The notes below the pieces were generated by a model, which saw only the letters and a program-made list of their open reading frames with translations, was not told the origin of the DNA and searched no databases. This document shows positions 44,832 through 55,555 of a stretch of DNA of 64,000 bases, in pieces. Source of the stretch: Zygnema cylindricum (lineage: Eukaryota; Streptophyta; Zygnematophyceae; Zygnematales; Zygnemataceae). The stretch lies in NCBI GenBank assembly GCA_037447655.1, contig JBBHKE010000893.1, positions 187,189 through 251,188 on the forward strand, given 5' to 3'. The translations under genes and the position numbers were made by a program. Every line of letters starts with the position of its first letter. The stretch's first letter is position 1.

Positions 44832-45638
44832 TGTTAAGAAGGCAAAAGGATCGACTCACTTCACAAACAATAAACTAAGATGATGCACAGCGGAAGCTTA
44901 CACAAAAATATATCTCGATCACCTCACAACAAATCACATTGACAAAATATAAATATATTAAGCCGAGGCTTTTCCAAAACAATCTTTCACTCTTACCAAT
45001 CTAACTCACTGAGATTCCTAACTCACATTGATCACTTATTCTCACTCACACCCACACTCACACTGAATACATTTAATGGATTATTTTATTTCCTAACTCT
45101 ACTCACTCACTAAATACTCACTACAAAGACAAATAAGAAATTCATCTGAAAACAATACATAGCAAACAATCCCTAAGCATAACGACCAGGTGCACTCTGA
45201 GTGCGCCTGCCATAGCAGGCAACATCAAACTACCTTTTACACTGACAAATATACTCTTTGCAGTCTGACAAATCTGCTCTCTGTGAACTGAGCAAAATGT
45301 GGCAAGAACGTTGCAGGATCGAAGCAGCATCGGTTTTACAAAGGTATTGCCGCTTCGTCGTACACATAAAATATTCCCGCGGACGAAAAGATCGCGTCAC
45401 GCTTCGCGAACATCAAATTGAATCGGCAGACGTCTGATTCACTTAAACCAAAAAGTACCAAACCAACCGTACACTTAAACTGACGCAAAATAAAGTACTC
45501 TTAAACTGACGCAAAATAAAGTACTCTTAAACTGACGCAAAATAAAGTACTGACGAAACAAAACATAACTGACGCGAACCGAACAAAACATTTGACGGCG
45601 CGATTTCGGCAGACGCCGATTCACCCAATATCCTAACA
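44832..45638 (-). repeat. LTR (right on + strand, 5' LTR of element), uninterrupted
   Basis: The 807-bp copy matches the left LTR over nearly all of its length with scattered substitutions. A short AAACTGACGCAAAATAAAGT unit is triplicated near 45476-45556 in this copy only. Confidence 0.92.
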
Positions 45639-45665
45639 CTTCTCCCTCTCCCTCTCTCCCTCTGA

Positions 45666-46355
45666 CAGAGGTCGCAAACGGTCAACCGAAACCGTGACCG
45701 ACCGTTAACCGACCGCCCGCGCCGGATCCGGAACGGATTCGGTTGCCAAATTTTGGGGGTCGGGCGGTTACGGTCGGTTGATTCACCAGGAAAAAAAAAA
45801 CGGTCGGTTACGGTCGGTCAACCAAAAAACCAAAAAAATGAAAATTTTGTACTGTCCCTATAATCCAACTTTCTTGTACTTTGTACTATTTGGCATCGTG
45901 GAAGTACGTGACATCATGATTAGCGTCGCAAATCTGACACGATACAGTAGTACACTGTTCATTTCGAAAATCTTAGGGAACGCGACAAAGCGTCGCAAAT
46001 CTGACACGGTAGTACAATATTCATTTCACAAATCTTAGGCAACGCGACAAAGCGTCGCAAATCTGACACAGTAGTACACTATTCATTTCGCAAATCTTAG
46101 GGAACGCGACAAATCGTAATTATTGGCTTATTCCGTCGTACATTGATTAATTTTGTACTTTTTCGGTTACGGGCGGGCACGGTTAGTCGCGAAAAATCAA
46201 GATTCGGTTAATTTTTTTTTTCGTAAACGACGGTCGGTTAACGGTTAACAATTTTGGAGCGTGACAAAACTCGGTCGGGCGTCGGTTACTCAGATTTTGA
46301 AAAAAAAAAAACGGTCGGTTTCGGGTATAATTTTTTTTGATTTTTGCGACCTCTG
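45666..46355. mobile_element. hAT-like MITE, CAGAGGTC family, copy 2
   Basis: The 690-bp element starts CAGAGGTCGCAAACGGTCAA and ends TTGCGACCTCTG. It is flanked by ccctctga (45658-45665) and ccctctgt (46356-46363), an 8-bp duplication with one mismatch. It is inverted relative to copy 1 at 830-1490 and holds three copies of the 60-bp internal unit (about 45920-46110). Confidence 0.92.
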
Positions 46356-46359
46356 CCCT

Positions 46360-47136
46360 CTGTCAACATCTTTTTTTTTGGACCAATACTACAAGAAATG
46401 CAAAACCGTATTTGTGTTGTGTGATAGAGTATTGGCGCTTTTGGAATTTTTGAGGTTGGTTTCAGTAAAAAATAATAATCATTTTTTGTACATTTCTATA
46501 CAGAAGTGAATTGTACAAATCAACATGACTAGTAAACCAAGAGAGTAAATATGATAATGTAATAACCTTGAGGAAGTCTAGAAATGGTTCGACTCGTGTC
46601 ATTTTAATTTCTTTTTTGGCGTAATTTGTAAAATCCATGCTATCCTTGCCTTGTAAATATATAGGTGTCAGTTCTTCTTCGAAATGTACATTTACACTCC
46701 GAGGTTTTGGAATGAAACAACACCATTGAAAAAAAAAGGGAAGGTGTATCTGATCGATAGAGAGAGAGAAAAAACTTATGGTACGGTACTTGGTTATATA
46801 CAGACTCTTTGTTGTACGAAACTATTTTCATACGTTGAGGTAACTAAGTAAATGTGCATATCTAAGGGATGGTGATATAGTTGAGTTTAAATGGTGTAGC
46901 TTTAGTGTTTTGTGCCATGCATAGTTGACAACATTTTCTCCAAATAGTATGATCGCCCCAATCATTAGATCGAGGGCATGGCATGCCGCATCGCTTCGGT
47001 TGCATGCACGTCCACAATATCGCTCGCACGCTTAAGAAATATTGTTGGTTCACTCATATCGTACGTGTGCGCGATTCGCATGCACGTTTGATTTTGAATA
47101 AATACTAATATTGTGCGTCGTGTGTTTCATTTTTAG
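46360..47136. other. Spacer with a terminal segment of a dispersed repeat
   Basis: 46660-46990 matches, inverted, the segment 55735-56040, and part of it matches 57940-58055. Shared pieces include AATGGTGTAGCTTTAGTG and TGTTGACAACAT. No gene is present. Confidence 0.6.
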
Positions 47137-47931
47137 CATAGTTGTTAAAAACGCATTTTACGCACGATTAAAAAGCACGTACAATCCGTAGAAACTGGAG
47201 AGGTCGATTTTAAAAAATCGTAAACATCGTTAATGATTTATTGTCCGTACAATTTCGTACAAGTTAAAAAAAATGAATTGAACATCTACCGCAGTTTGTA
47301 CGCATTCCGTTAAATGAGTTGTATAAAATTTCAAATATCACACATAGTGTGTACAATAGAACATCAACGTCAACTGGTTACGGACAACGATCTCTAACGA
47401 CGTTGAGAGAATCAGCAGTTCCGGGTTCAAATATTGGCATCGTTTCCTTTTTGTCAGAATAAAATTGTTTGTTTGTCTCCGTGGCGTCAGTAACTGCGTC
47501 TTTCTTCAAGATTCGCTTTCAACTGTTGAAATTTTCATGGCGGGCTTATTTTCAAAATTTTGAAGAAGACGTCCGTACATATATTGAACTCACGGCGCAA
47601 ATAGTGTGACGCTGCAACGTCTCTTTTTGAAATTGTATGTAGATGACCGATAAAATTCCGTACATATCCGTGAACATTCTATTGAGTTTACAAAACATAA
47701 ATTAGTGATACGTGCATCGTATCTTTTTGTCAACTTCCGTACAATTGTAGTAGAAAACCGTACAGATACCGTAATTTGTCTAAAGATTTTCCGTAATTGA
47801 TAGTTTCAGTTAGTTTTCCGTAATTGACAGTTTCAGTTTACTGTAGACATTTTTTGCGATTTTTTCAAAAGTCACGTACAATACGTAGAAACTTGGAAAA
47901 ATGAAAAAATCGCGCGATTTGAACAACTAGG
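47137..47931. mobile_element. hAT-like MITE, CATAGTTGTT family, copy 1
   Basis: The 795-bp element starts CATAGTTGTTAAAAACGC and ends GATTTGAACAACTAGG. It is flanked by atttttag (47129-47136) and atttctag (47932-47939), an 8-bp duplication with one mismatch. Subterminal CGATTTTTTCAAAAGT and AGTTTCAGTTTACTGTAGAC are shared with 58387-59352. Confidence 0.85.
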
Positions 47932-48044
47932 ATTTCTAGGTACACGATTCGAATAACGTATGTGAATATCGTTGAAGTCGTACGAAAGGAGATGGACAAA
48001 CCTACGCAGATTTCATTTGTATCTTCGATTCCATTTGTATTTTG

Positions 48045-48431
48045 TAGTGTTGGGTATCGAGGACCTTTTGCCGATGTTCGATATATATCGAATTTTAGGT
48101 ACCCGATAATCGATATATCGCTTCGATATATCGAAAACCAAATTATCGCGATATATCGCCGATATATCGAGGCATTAATTTTTTTTTCCCAATCTTTTTT
48201 TTCAACCCTCCCCCCCTCCCCCCCCCCACACAAAGCGCGCGCCGGGGGGAGAGGGGGGGTAACCGTGCGATTTTCCGTACTAGGACTGTACGGACACCCA
48301 GTTTTTGCGATATATATCGCGATAATTTATGTTGGTCCCGGTACGATATATCGAGGAATCTGCTCGATCGATATTCGATATATCGAATATCGAAATTATC
48401 GCAATATGAATTTACCCGATACCCAACACTT
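48045..48431. mobile_element. hAT-like MITE, TAGTGTTG family, copy 2
   Basis: The 387-bp element starts TAGTGTTGGGTATCG and ends CGATACCCAACACTT. It is flanked by a perfect 8-bp duplication gtattttg (48037-48044 and 48432-48439). Its arms are packed with CGATATATCG and TCGCGATA palindromes. The centre (48206-48260) has a C-run facing a G-run around a GCGCGC loop, which should form a stable hairpin. Confidence 0.92.
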
Positions 48432-48600
48432 GTATTTTGACTATTTTCACTTTCAACTGTACCTTCATATTCGTTTGTACTTTCACTTTGGTTGGACTTT
48501 TGCGAAGTACGAATTGTATCTATGATTGACGTTTCGTTGGCGCTTTCTCATTGGTGGGCATTTAAGTTTGTGAACCCACGTAGGTTCACCCAAACATTTA

Positions 48601-50264
48601 GGGCGTGTCCCCATGTAACCGATATTTTGAAACGTTATTTTGGAATTTAGCGCTGATTGTACGGTGTACTTTTCAAAGTGTGCTTATGTCAATCGTTAGG
48701 GTACGTCCCCATGTAAGCGATAATTTGAAAAAGTATTTTGGACTGTAGTGAAGTGTTCCGTACTACTTTGAAAAGCGTCCCTATGTGCGAAAATGAAATC
48801 GGAACTTTGAAATGTGACGGTTGTAGACGTAGGTACAACTTTGTGATGGTTGACGACGACTACGAAATTAGTGACGCCAACAAAAACAACGACAGTTGTA
48901 GACATCTACATTTTTGTAATTTGGTGACATGGCAGATGTTTAGGGTTTTGTAACATCGTGATGTCACGATCATTTGTGACAACGTCGACGTCACAGATTC
49001 AAGGATTTCGGCCATGGATACCGAATTTCGTTTTCTCTACTTTTTTCGCTCTACTTGCCATAAAAATATACATGAAAGGTAGCCAAAATAATTATTTTTC
49101 AAATATCTTTAATTTCATACCAGTTTTGTCGTACCTCATTCTAAAAAGTGTGAGATAAAATTGAAAGTGTGAGAGGGAGAGGGGAGAGGCGACAACGACG
49201 CAAAATTCTACCAAAGACCTATGAATGAAAGTGGAGGTCCGCGACCCTTTCAGTTTTTTTCCGGACATCCTCGTATTTTCCGTACATGCGCGTGACGGGC
49301 AGGGATAAAAATAGCGAGTCGTCCTAAAATTTTCCCGCTCGTGTGTCGCATGCGTGGGTCGTTTTGCATTCGTTGTTTTGGGCTGTACTTTCCCTGAAAT
49401 CACCTCGCGAGGTGATTTTTGATGAAGTTTTTTGACAGGCTAGAATCTCTTGCCCGGCGGTCGAAAAAAGGAAAAAGCCAAAATTTGTTAAGATGACGAC
49501 AAATATGAAGTACATTCAAAGTATAGACTTGACGTTTGCTGTACTTTTAAAGAATTGATTTTTTTGTACGTCTAAAGTTTTTATCGTACGGAACTGCGTT
49601 TTGTGCGAAAACGACAGATTAAAGTCGATAATTTAACACATGGGTCGTACCCTTACTTGCGCGTTCATTATTTTCAATATGTGGCAATTGTACACGTCGC
49701 CAATACTTGCGACACGTGTAGACGACAACAAACTGCTGACATTTGTAGACGCCAACGATCTCGGAACAAACTGCGGACATTTATACGCCGCAAAGAGCTC
49801 CTGACATACTGGGACAATTGTCGACGCCAACTGTCATTTGTTGACGCCCACACGTGAACGACATAAGCAATCGCCTACGTCTACAAAATGACATTTGTAG
49901 ATGCCCACAAGTGGACAACATAAGCAAACGGACAAACAATTTGTTTTTCGTGTATTCTCCAACTGCAAAAAAACAAATGAAAACTTTTGATGCGTGTAAC
50001 CCAGGCTTTCTATTCGTCAATAGGGTAGTATTTGGATTAAAAGCAGGTCGCGATTTGATTTCAGTGCAAGTGTGAAGATGAGTTGGAAGTGGGTCGCGAT
50101 GACAATACTGCCAAATCGCCGTACCTTTCAAGTTCCAAGATGACGCAAAATGTATTTGAGTTTTTGCCCATTTTTCGTACAGCGTAATATTTTCAAGTAG
50201 GAAGTCCCATTTTATGTGTAAACGACGGGAAAAAACCCTTACTTGAACACATGGGGACACGCCT
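48601..50264. mobile_element. PIF/Harbinger-like element, GGGYGTGTCCCCATGT family, copy 2
   Basis: The 1664-bp element starts GGGCGTGTCCCCATGT and ends ACATGGGGACACGCCT, with TTA on both sides. A second left-type end, TTAGGGTACGTCCCCATGTA, lies at 48696, so two left ends share one right end and the structure may be nested or partly duplicated. The interior is rich in GACGACAAC, GTAGACG and GACGCC motifs around 49680-49860. No transposase is recognisable. The 3-bp TTA duplication and GGGCGTG ends point to PIF/Harbinger. Confidence 0.8.
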
Positions 50265-50461
50265 TTAGTTAGGGAGGGTTTGCACCCTTCGATCGTGGAT
50301 TTTGTCAACGTACAGCGGACGATGCTGGCCGTCCATTGGCCAAGCATCACAAGTAGCATGCGCACATGCCTACATGTGAAAGAGCCTGGACTTAGGATAT
50401 GTATGCATAGGCGTAGGCTTGGCTAGTATAGAGCAAGGTTTAGGACTTCAAATTATTTAGA

Positions 50462-50943
50462 TTTCAACGTAGGAATTTTCTCTCCGGGGCAGGAGCTATC
50501 TTTTCGCCGCCTTCCTGCTGCCGATTGCCCATCTCTCTTTCTTCCTTCCTCGCTATTGGTAGATCTTTAGGGTAGCTGAAGGATACTTTCCCTTTGTTAC
50601 GCCCACGTTTTAATCCACAAGGCTTTAGCCAAAGTCCGAAAGGCTTCCCTCCGAAATTGCTTACTTTTCAAAAGTGGCGGCTTGGAACCTTTTTGTCTTT
50701 GCCCTTTGTATTGGGCTGCGGGTTATCTAGGGCTGTGGGTCTGTGTGTGCGTGTGTATTTTGACTAGTGTAGCGTTTCGATTGGTGTGATTTGGTGCATT
50801 ATTGCGTGAGATCTAGTTTTTGGAGATTTCGTTAAGAGGTGGTTTGTTTGCTTACTTCTGTCTTAAGATAAATCCTACACGGAATACATTGTAGACCTGG
50901 GAGCCTAGTGGCCATCCCACTGCTTACAATTCCTACGTTGAAA
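50462..50943. mobile_element. Inverted-repeat element of unknown class
   Basis: TTTCAACGTAGGAATT at 50462-50477 is matched by its exact complement at 50928-50943. The 482-bp interior is GC-richer than its flanks and contains CTCTCCGGGGCAGGAGC and CCCACGTTTTAATCC-like pieces. No clear target duplication is seen, so the class is open. Confidence 0.6.
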
Positions 50944-51089
50944 AAAATAATTAAAAAAGTTTATATATCTAAAATTTATACATTTGAAAAAAAAACTTTT
51001 GCTTGTTTTTCTCAATTTATTTCTTTAAGTGTTTTCCTCCTACTTTATTTCTATTCTATTTTTTTGCTTCAGATTTACATCTATATTTT

Positions 51090-51240
51090 GTGGCAGAAAT
51101 AGGGATTTTCTGCCAATTTAGGGTTTTTCTGTAAAATTAGGGTTTTTTTGCAGGAATTAGGGGTTTTTCTGCCAGAATTAGGGTTTTCTGGAAAATTAGG
51201 GTTCCTGCAAACCTAGGGTTTGCTAAAAACATAGGGTTTG
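51090..51240. repeat. Tandem AATTAGGGTTTTTCTGC array
   Basis: About eight irregular units share TTAGGG followed by a T-run and often CTGCCAGAA or CTGCAGG. The core resembles the plant telomere repeat TTTAGGG, but the unit is longer (16-20 bp). Confidence 0.75.
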
Positions 51241-51244
51241 GGGA

Positions 51245-51770
51245 GCCCCTTTCACTGATTTCTAACTTACTGCGCTGTTTATTCTTTTTTTTTCCCGTAT
51301 TTGTCTTCCCATTTATCCGGTGTTTAGACATTCAAAGGTGTGTTTCCGCACGACTTGGAAAATACACGTTTGGGGACAATTTTTGGAGCGGATTGTAGAG
51401 CGGATTCTATCTTTGGGAGCTCTTCAAAACCTTACCTGAGTCGACCCGGTTCGGTTCTCCCTTGGTGAACCCTTAGTGCTCACCAGAGTTCTAAAAGTGT
51501 TTGTAAGTTTTACGATGCCCTGCGAGCGCATGAGCGATTATATATAGCTTAGACACTCGTCTAAGGTGATCAGTGTGCATCGTTTCCATTAAAAACCTTT
51601 CGCTTTTCTTTGCATGCCATATGGCCGTGAGTGGCATTGAAGTTTTCCTGTGGCATATAAAGGTTATTTTTCAAACATTAGCAAAAAAAACTATACAAAA
51701 TTTGCAATGAAGACTAAATTCTATTTACAATTACTATTTAAAAAGGTGAATATTCATCGAGGCAACTAAC
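51245..51770. other. Spacer, nothing assigned
   Basis: I see no exon, array or transposon end here. The pieces CACTCGTCTAAGGTGATC and GCGAGCGCATGAGCG do not fold into a convincing tRNA. Confidence 0.4.
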
Positions 51771-51774
51771 TTTG

Positions 51775-53096
51775 TACCCCAAAGACAAACGAATTTGATT
51801 TGTTGCGAATGGATTGCCTTTAACTTTGTAACTTTCTTGACGACTTTCATGCAGTCGCGAAACTCAATTAAACCGTTCGTTCCCTTTCTCTTTAGTTTTG
51901 TCAATGCGGGGCAAACTGCCAGGTTTTTAGAATGTCCAAACTTTCGTGGTCATATCCGTCACTTTCAAACATTTCACATTTGGTAATTGTGAGAAATTTT
52001 CATCCAAAGTAATGCGCCAAAAAAGAGGAGTTGATGAAATGGCCAAAAAATATAGGCTTGATTTGCAGCTCAAAAAGACTCGCTTTACAACATTCAACGG
52101 TGTGGAAAAGCGAAATGCAAGAATCCTGATAGAAGTTTGTTTATCGGGGAATTGGACTTCAAATTCATTAGAACTAAAGCTGAGAGGATCATCTATAACC
52201 TCCTAAAAATTCATTCCCTCATCAATATCATCAACAAAAGACAATGTCGTCAACGTGTTTGTGGTTACGAAAACTCATTTTGATTTCGACATCATTTTAA
52301 CATCAACAAAAAACAACTTTGGGCAATCGATTGTCAGTGATGTCATTGGAAAATCTATTTTCAATACATTCAATGTTGGATGTTGTATAGTGAACCCTTG
52401 CGCGTAAGATTTGGCTCTCCTCGTGTCAACGATTAAGAACCTAAGACTTAGACAATGGTTAAAAAAAAATTGAAATGCAACTGTATTAGTTTTTTGTTTC
52501 AAAGATGCATGAACAAGTGTAATTGTACAAGAAAGCGCACAATTTTTGAGATATTGTATAGATTCAGTTAAATAATATAGTTGGCAAGGTAGGTCATGTA
52601 ACACACGAAGAGTAGAAATGGTATCTAAATCCACAAGATAAATACATTCGAAATCAAGTGAATGCAGAGTATCGGCGTTTTTGTTTAATACTTCATAAAA
52701 TGTTTGCTATGGAACCATTTCCTAGAGCGTCGATTCGTGTAAATTCTCAATATCTTTGTCTTTTATAAATTCCAAAGCTTTCATGTAAGAAAAAAAAGCA
52801 ATAGTTTGTTCACTCTCGTATCTCCTTCTTCAACACTGCCTCTTTCTCTGATTCTCATTAAGTTTGAATCATGTATTTCTAATTTATCGACTTTTTAAGT
52901 TTGAATCATGTATTTCTAGTTTATCAACTTTTTTGGCCACTGCGAAAAAATCCTTGCAAACCAAACATAAACGGATAACCTCTCGTATCTCGCCTCTTTC
53001 ACTTGCATGAGTGATAATCTTTGTCAAAATCGGTTGTGAAAATTTTTCTAGAGGCATGAATTTACGCGTTGCATCGCTTATAGCCACGCTAGACAT
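51775..53096 (-). pseudogene. Degraded F-box/LRR-type gene, left arm of inverted pair
   Basis: The reading starts at 53096 with an F-box-like segment (FMPLEKFSQPILTKIITHA, then VIRLCLVCKDFF), which would bind Skp1 in a ubiquitin ligase. It is followed, in shifting frames, by leucine-rich segments such as LRVLHDLPCQLYYLTESIQY (52400-52630) and, near the end, the counterpart of CPALTKLK. Frame changes after the F-box and internal stops break the gene. A 38-bp tandem duplication at about 52858-52933 adds to the damage. The opposite-strand frame 51946-52206 is only the antisense of this copy. Confidence 0.65.
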
Positions 53097-53102
53097 ATCC
53101 AC

Positions 53103-53325
53103 CGAGGAGGGAAAAAAAGGGGAGAAAGAGAAAGAGGAGGTTAGTTCTTCCTCTTCCTCCTCCTCCTCCTCCCACTCCCCCACCTTCTTCTTCTCCTCCT
53201 CTGATATAAAGGTTTTCATATTTTCCTCTTCCCTCTCTCCCTCCCCTTCCTCCTACCCCTCCCCCTCTTCTTCCCCCTCCACGTCCTGTTTCCCTCTCCC
53301 TCTCCTCCTCCCTCTCCTTGTTTTA
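53103..53325. repeat. Pyrimidine-rich spacer between the two F-box copies
   Basis: CTCCTCCTC and CCCTCTCC units fill most of the 242 bp between the divergent start codons. The Glu-rich or Ser-rich extensions of the neighbouring frames are read-through of this tract. Confidence 0.85.
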
Positions 53326-53338
53326 CTACTCGATTGAC

Positions 53339-54797
53339 ATGTTTAGCGTGGCTATAAGCGGTAAAGCGTATAAATTCATGCCTTTAGGATATTTTCCGCA
53401 ACCAATTTTGACAAAGATTATAAATCATTCAAGTGAAAGAAAAAAGGTACAAAAGGTCATCTGTTTATCTTCGGTTTGCAAGGATTTGTACGCAACGGCT
53501 AAAAAAGTCGATTGGTTTGCAAGGATTTGTACACAACAACCAAAGAAGCCGTTTTAAAAAGAATTATTGCTTCATACTTAATGAGAATAAAGGAAAGATG
53601 CGGACTTGAAAAAAAAGATACAAGAGTGACAAAACTATTGCTTTTCTCTTCTGACATGAAAGCTGTAAGTGTCTTAGAAAACAAAGATATTGAGAATTTA
53701 CATGAGTCGAGGCTCTTAGAGATGGTTCCACAAACATTCTATACAGTATTTAAGAAAAACGTCGATACTTTGCATTCATTGCGTTACGGATGGGTTTATC
53801 TTGTATGGCAACATGTAGATGCAATTTCTACTCATTTCTACTTTTCATGTGTTACATAACATAAGTGGCCAATTACATTTTCCAACTGAATGCATTCAGT
53901 ATCTTAAAAATCGTGCGCCTCTCTATACAATTAAATGGCTTTCTATATATTTGAAACAAATAACTGATTCAGTGACATTTCAATTATTTCTTAACCACTG
54001 TCCAAGTCTTAGGCATATGTACGTTCACATGAGGAGGGCATTTGTACGTTCACACGTGGAGTGGTACTTCTCACGTGCACTTGTTCACTGTACAACATCC
54101 AACATTAAATAACTTAAAAATATCATTCCCAACGATGCCACTGACAATCGATTGCCCACAATTGACGTCAGTTTAACTTAAAACTATTCCAAAAACAACG
54201 AGTGTTTTCCAAACCAAAAAATCGTAAGAGAGATTGTCTATTTTTGAGGATATTGATTATTCCTCGAACTTTCGCTACGATGAATATGAACTCCAATTCC
54301 CGGATATAGAGACTTTTATCAAAAACTTTACATTCCGTCGTTTCACACCATTCATTGTTGTAAAGCGAGTCCTCTTTAGTTGCAAATCAAACCTCAATTG
54401 TTTTGTCATTGCATCAACTCCTCCATTTTGGCGCATTACTTTGGATGAAAATTTCTCACAATTGCTAAATGTGAAAAATTTGAAAGTGACATATATGTTA
54501 TCTGACGCAAAAGTTTGGACATTCTGAAAACTAGGTTGCCCATTTGCCCCACAAAACTTTGGACATTCTAAAAACCAGGTTGCCCGTTTGCCCAACATTG
54601 ACAAGACTAAAGATAGAGGGAACTTACGGTTTAGTTCAGTTAGGTTGCCCGTTTGCCCTACATTGACAAGACTAAAGATAGAGGGAACTTACGGTTTAGT
54701 TCAGTTTCGTGATTACACAGAACTCGTCAAGAAAGTTATAGAGTTGAAGGCAATCTATAAGCAAGTCAAATTCGTTTGTCCTTGGGATACAAAGTAA
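53339..54797 (+). pseudogene. Degraded F-box/LRR-type gene, right arm of inverted pair
   Basis: The ATG at 53339 opens MFSVAISGKAYKFMPLGYF with an F-box-like ILTKIINHSSE..VQKVICLSSVCKDL, closely matching the left arm. The rest continues in several frames: LLFSSDMKAVSVLENKDIEN (53512-53859), HVLHNISGQLHFPTECIQYL (53819-54112), DIETFIKNFTFRRFTPFIVV (54234-54527) and CPTLTRLKIEGTYGLVQFR (54588-54797). The VCKDLY stretch is duplicated near 53480-53530, and a 65-bp unit is duplicated at 54577-54706. At least three frame changes make a functional product unlikely unless undetected introns remove them. Confidence 0.65.
54577..54706 (+). repeat. 65-bp tandem duplication in F-box pseudogene
   Basis: Two copies of a unit beginning AGGTTGCCCGTTTGCCC and ending GGTTTAGTTCAGTT differ at about one position. 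The near identity implies a recent event compared with the age of the inverted pair. Confidence 0.9.
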
Positions 54798-54829
54798 GTT
54801 GCCTCGTGTTGTTCACCTTTTTAAATTGG

Positions 54830-55555
54830 ATTTGTAAAGAGGAATTTAGTCTCTTGCAAGTTCTTGGAGTTTTCTTTGTTGATTTTTGATGAGAAACCTT
54901 TACATGTTTTTTTGTTCTTGTTTTAATTTCAATGTTTTTGTGTTTTTAAAATCTTTTATTTGTTTGGAACTTTGGTTTTTCCTCGTCTTTTCATTTCCTT
55001 GTTTTGTTTGTTCATCTATTATTTGTGTTTATTTTTTTTATGTATACATGAAAAAATAAAGGAGTTTTGTGTTTGGTTTTTTTAATATACAGGTAATAAT
55101 AAACAAAAGAGAAGAGGGAGTAAAAGATGAAGAATATAAAATAAAGAAGAAAACAAAAGGAAAAAAGAGGAAGACAAGGAAAAAAAAAGTTCAGAAGGAG
55201 AAGAGGGAGGAGGAGGAAAGAGAGGAGAGGGTTAGAGGGACATTTTAGGGATTTCTTTTTTTTGTTTTTCTTTATATACTTTAAGGGTTTGACTTTTTCA
55301 TTTTTTAATAGTTTTGACATTTTTCTCGTAAAGAACTTAAAATTTTGCAATGTTAGTTTTCCGTTTTTTGCTCGTACATGTCAAGTAAATGTCTACAATA
55401 TAATAAACTTTATATGTTTTTTCAAAACATATTTGAATGTTCATTGAGACTGAACAATGTTTTTGAAAACAATTATTAACCTTTTTTCAATTCAACCTGT
55501 TTTTTGAGTACATACGTGTTTTTACCGATAATCAACCCGAAAATAAAGTCATATA
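54830..55555. other. T-rich and A-rich spacer, nothing assigned
   Basis: An A/G-rich run at 55110-55240 and T-rich flanks are the only structure. Lys/Phe-rich frames here are compositional. Confidence 0.5.

Larger units (their letters stand above)
41127..45638 (-). mobile_element. Non-autonomous LTR retrotransposon, full length, with nested insertions
   Basis: Direct LTRs lie at 41127-42696 and 44832-45638. Both begin TGTTAAGAAGG and end CCAATATCCTAACA, and the 5-bp duplication CTTCT flanks the element (41122-41126 and 45639-45643). Without insertions the left LTR would be close to the 807-bp right LTR. The element reads on the - strand: inside the right LTR, the complement TTGGCATCGGAGC resembles the tRNA-Met primer site, and beside the left LTR the complement ATGAGGGGGATT is purine-rich like a polypurine tract. 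The internal part is only about 2.1 kb and carries Lys/Glu-rich and RGRGRG-rich frames on the - strand (43896-44728), possibly a gag remnant. No protease, integrase or reverse transcriptase is visible, so mobility would need another element. Confidence 0.88.

Noticed and set aside
51946-52206. + strand open frame with KFSSKVMRQK motif, and its twin on the - strand at 54275-54604
   Set aside because: These are antisense readings of the F-box/LRR arms; the sense strand gives the leucine-rich segments.
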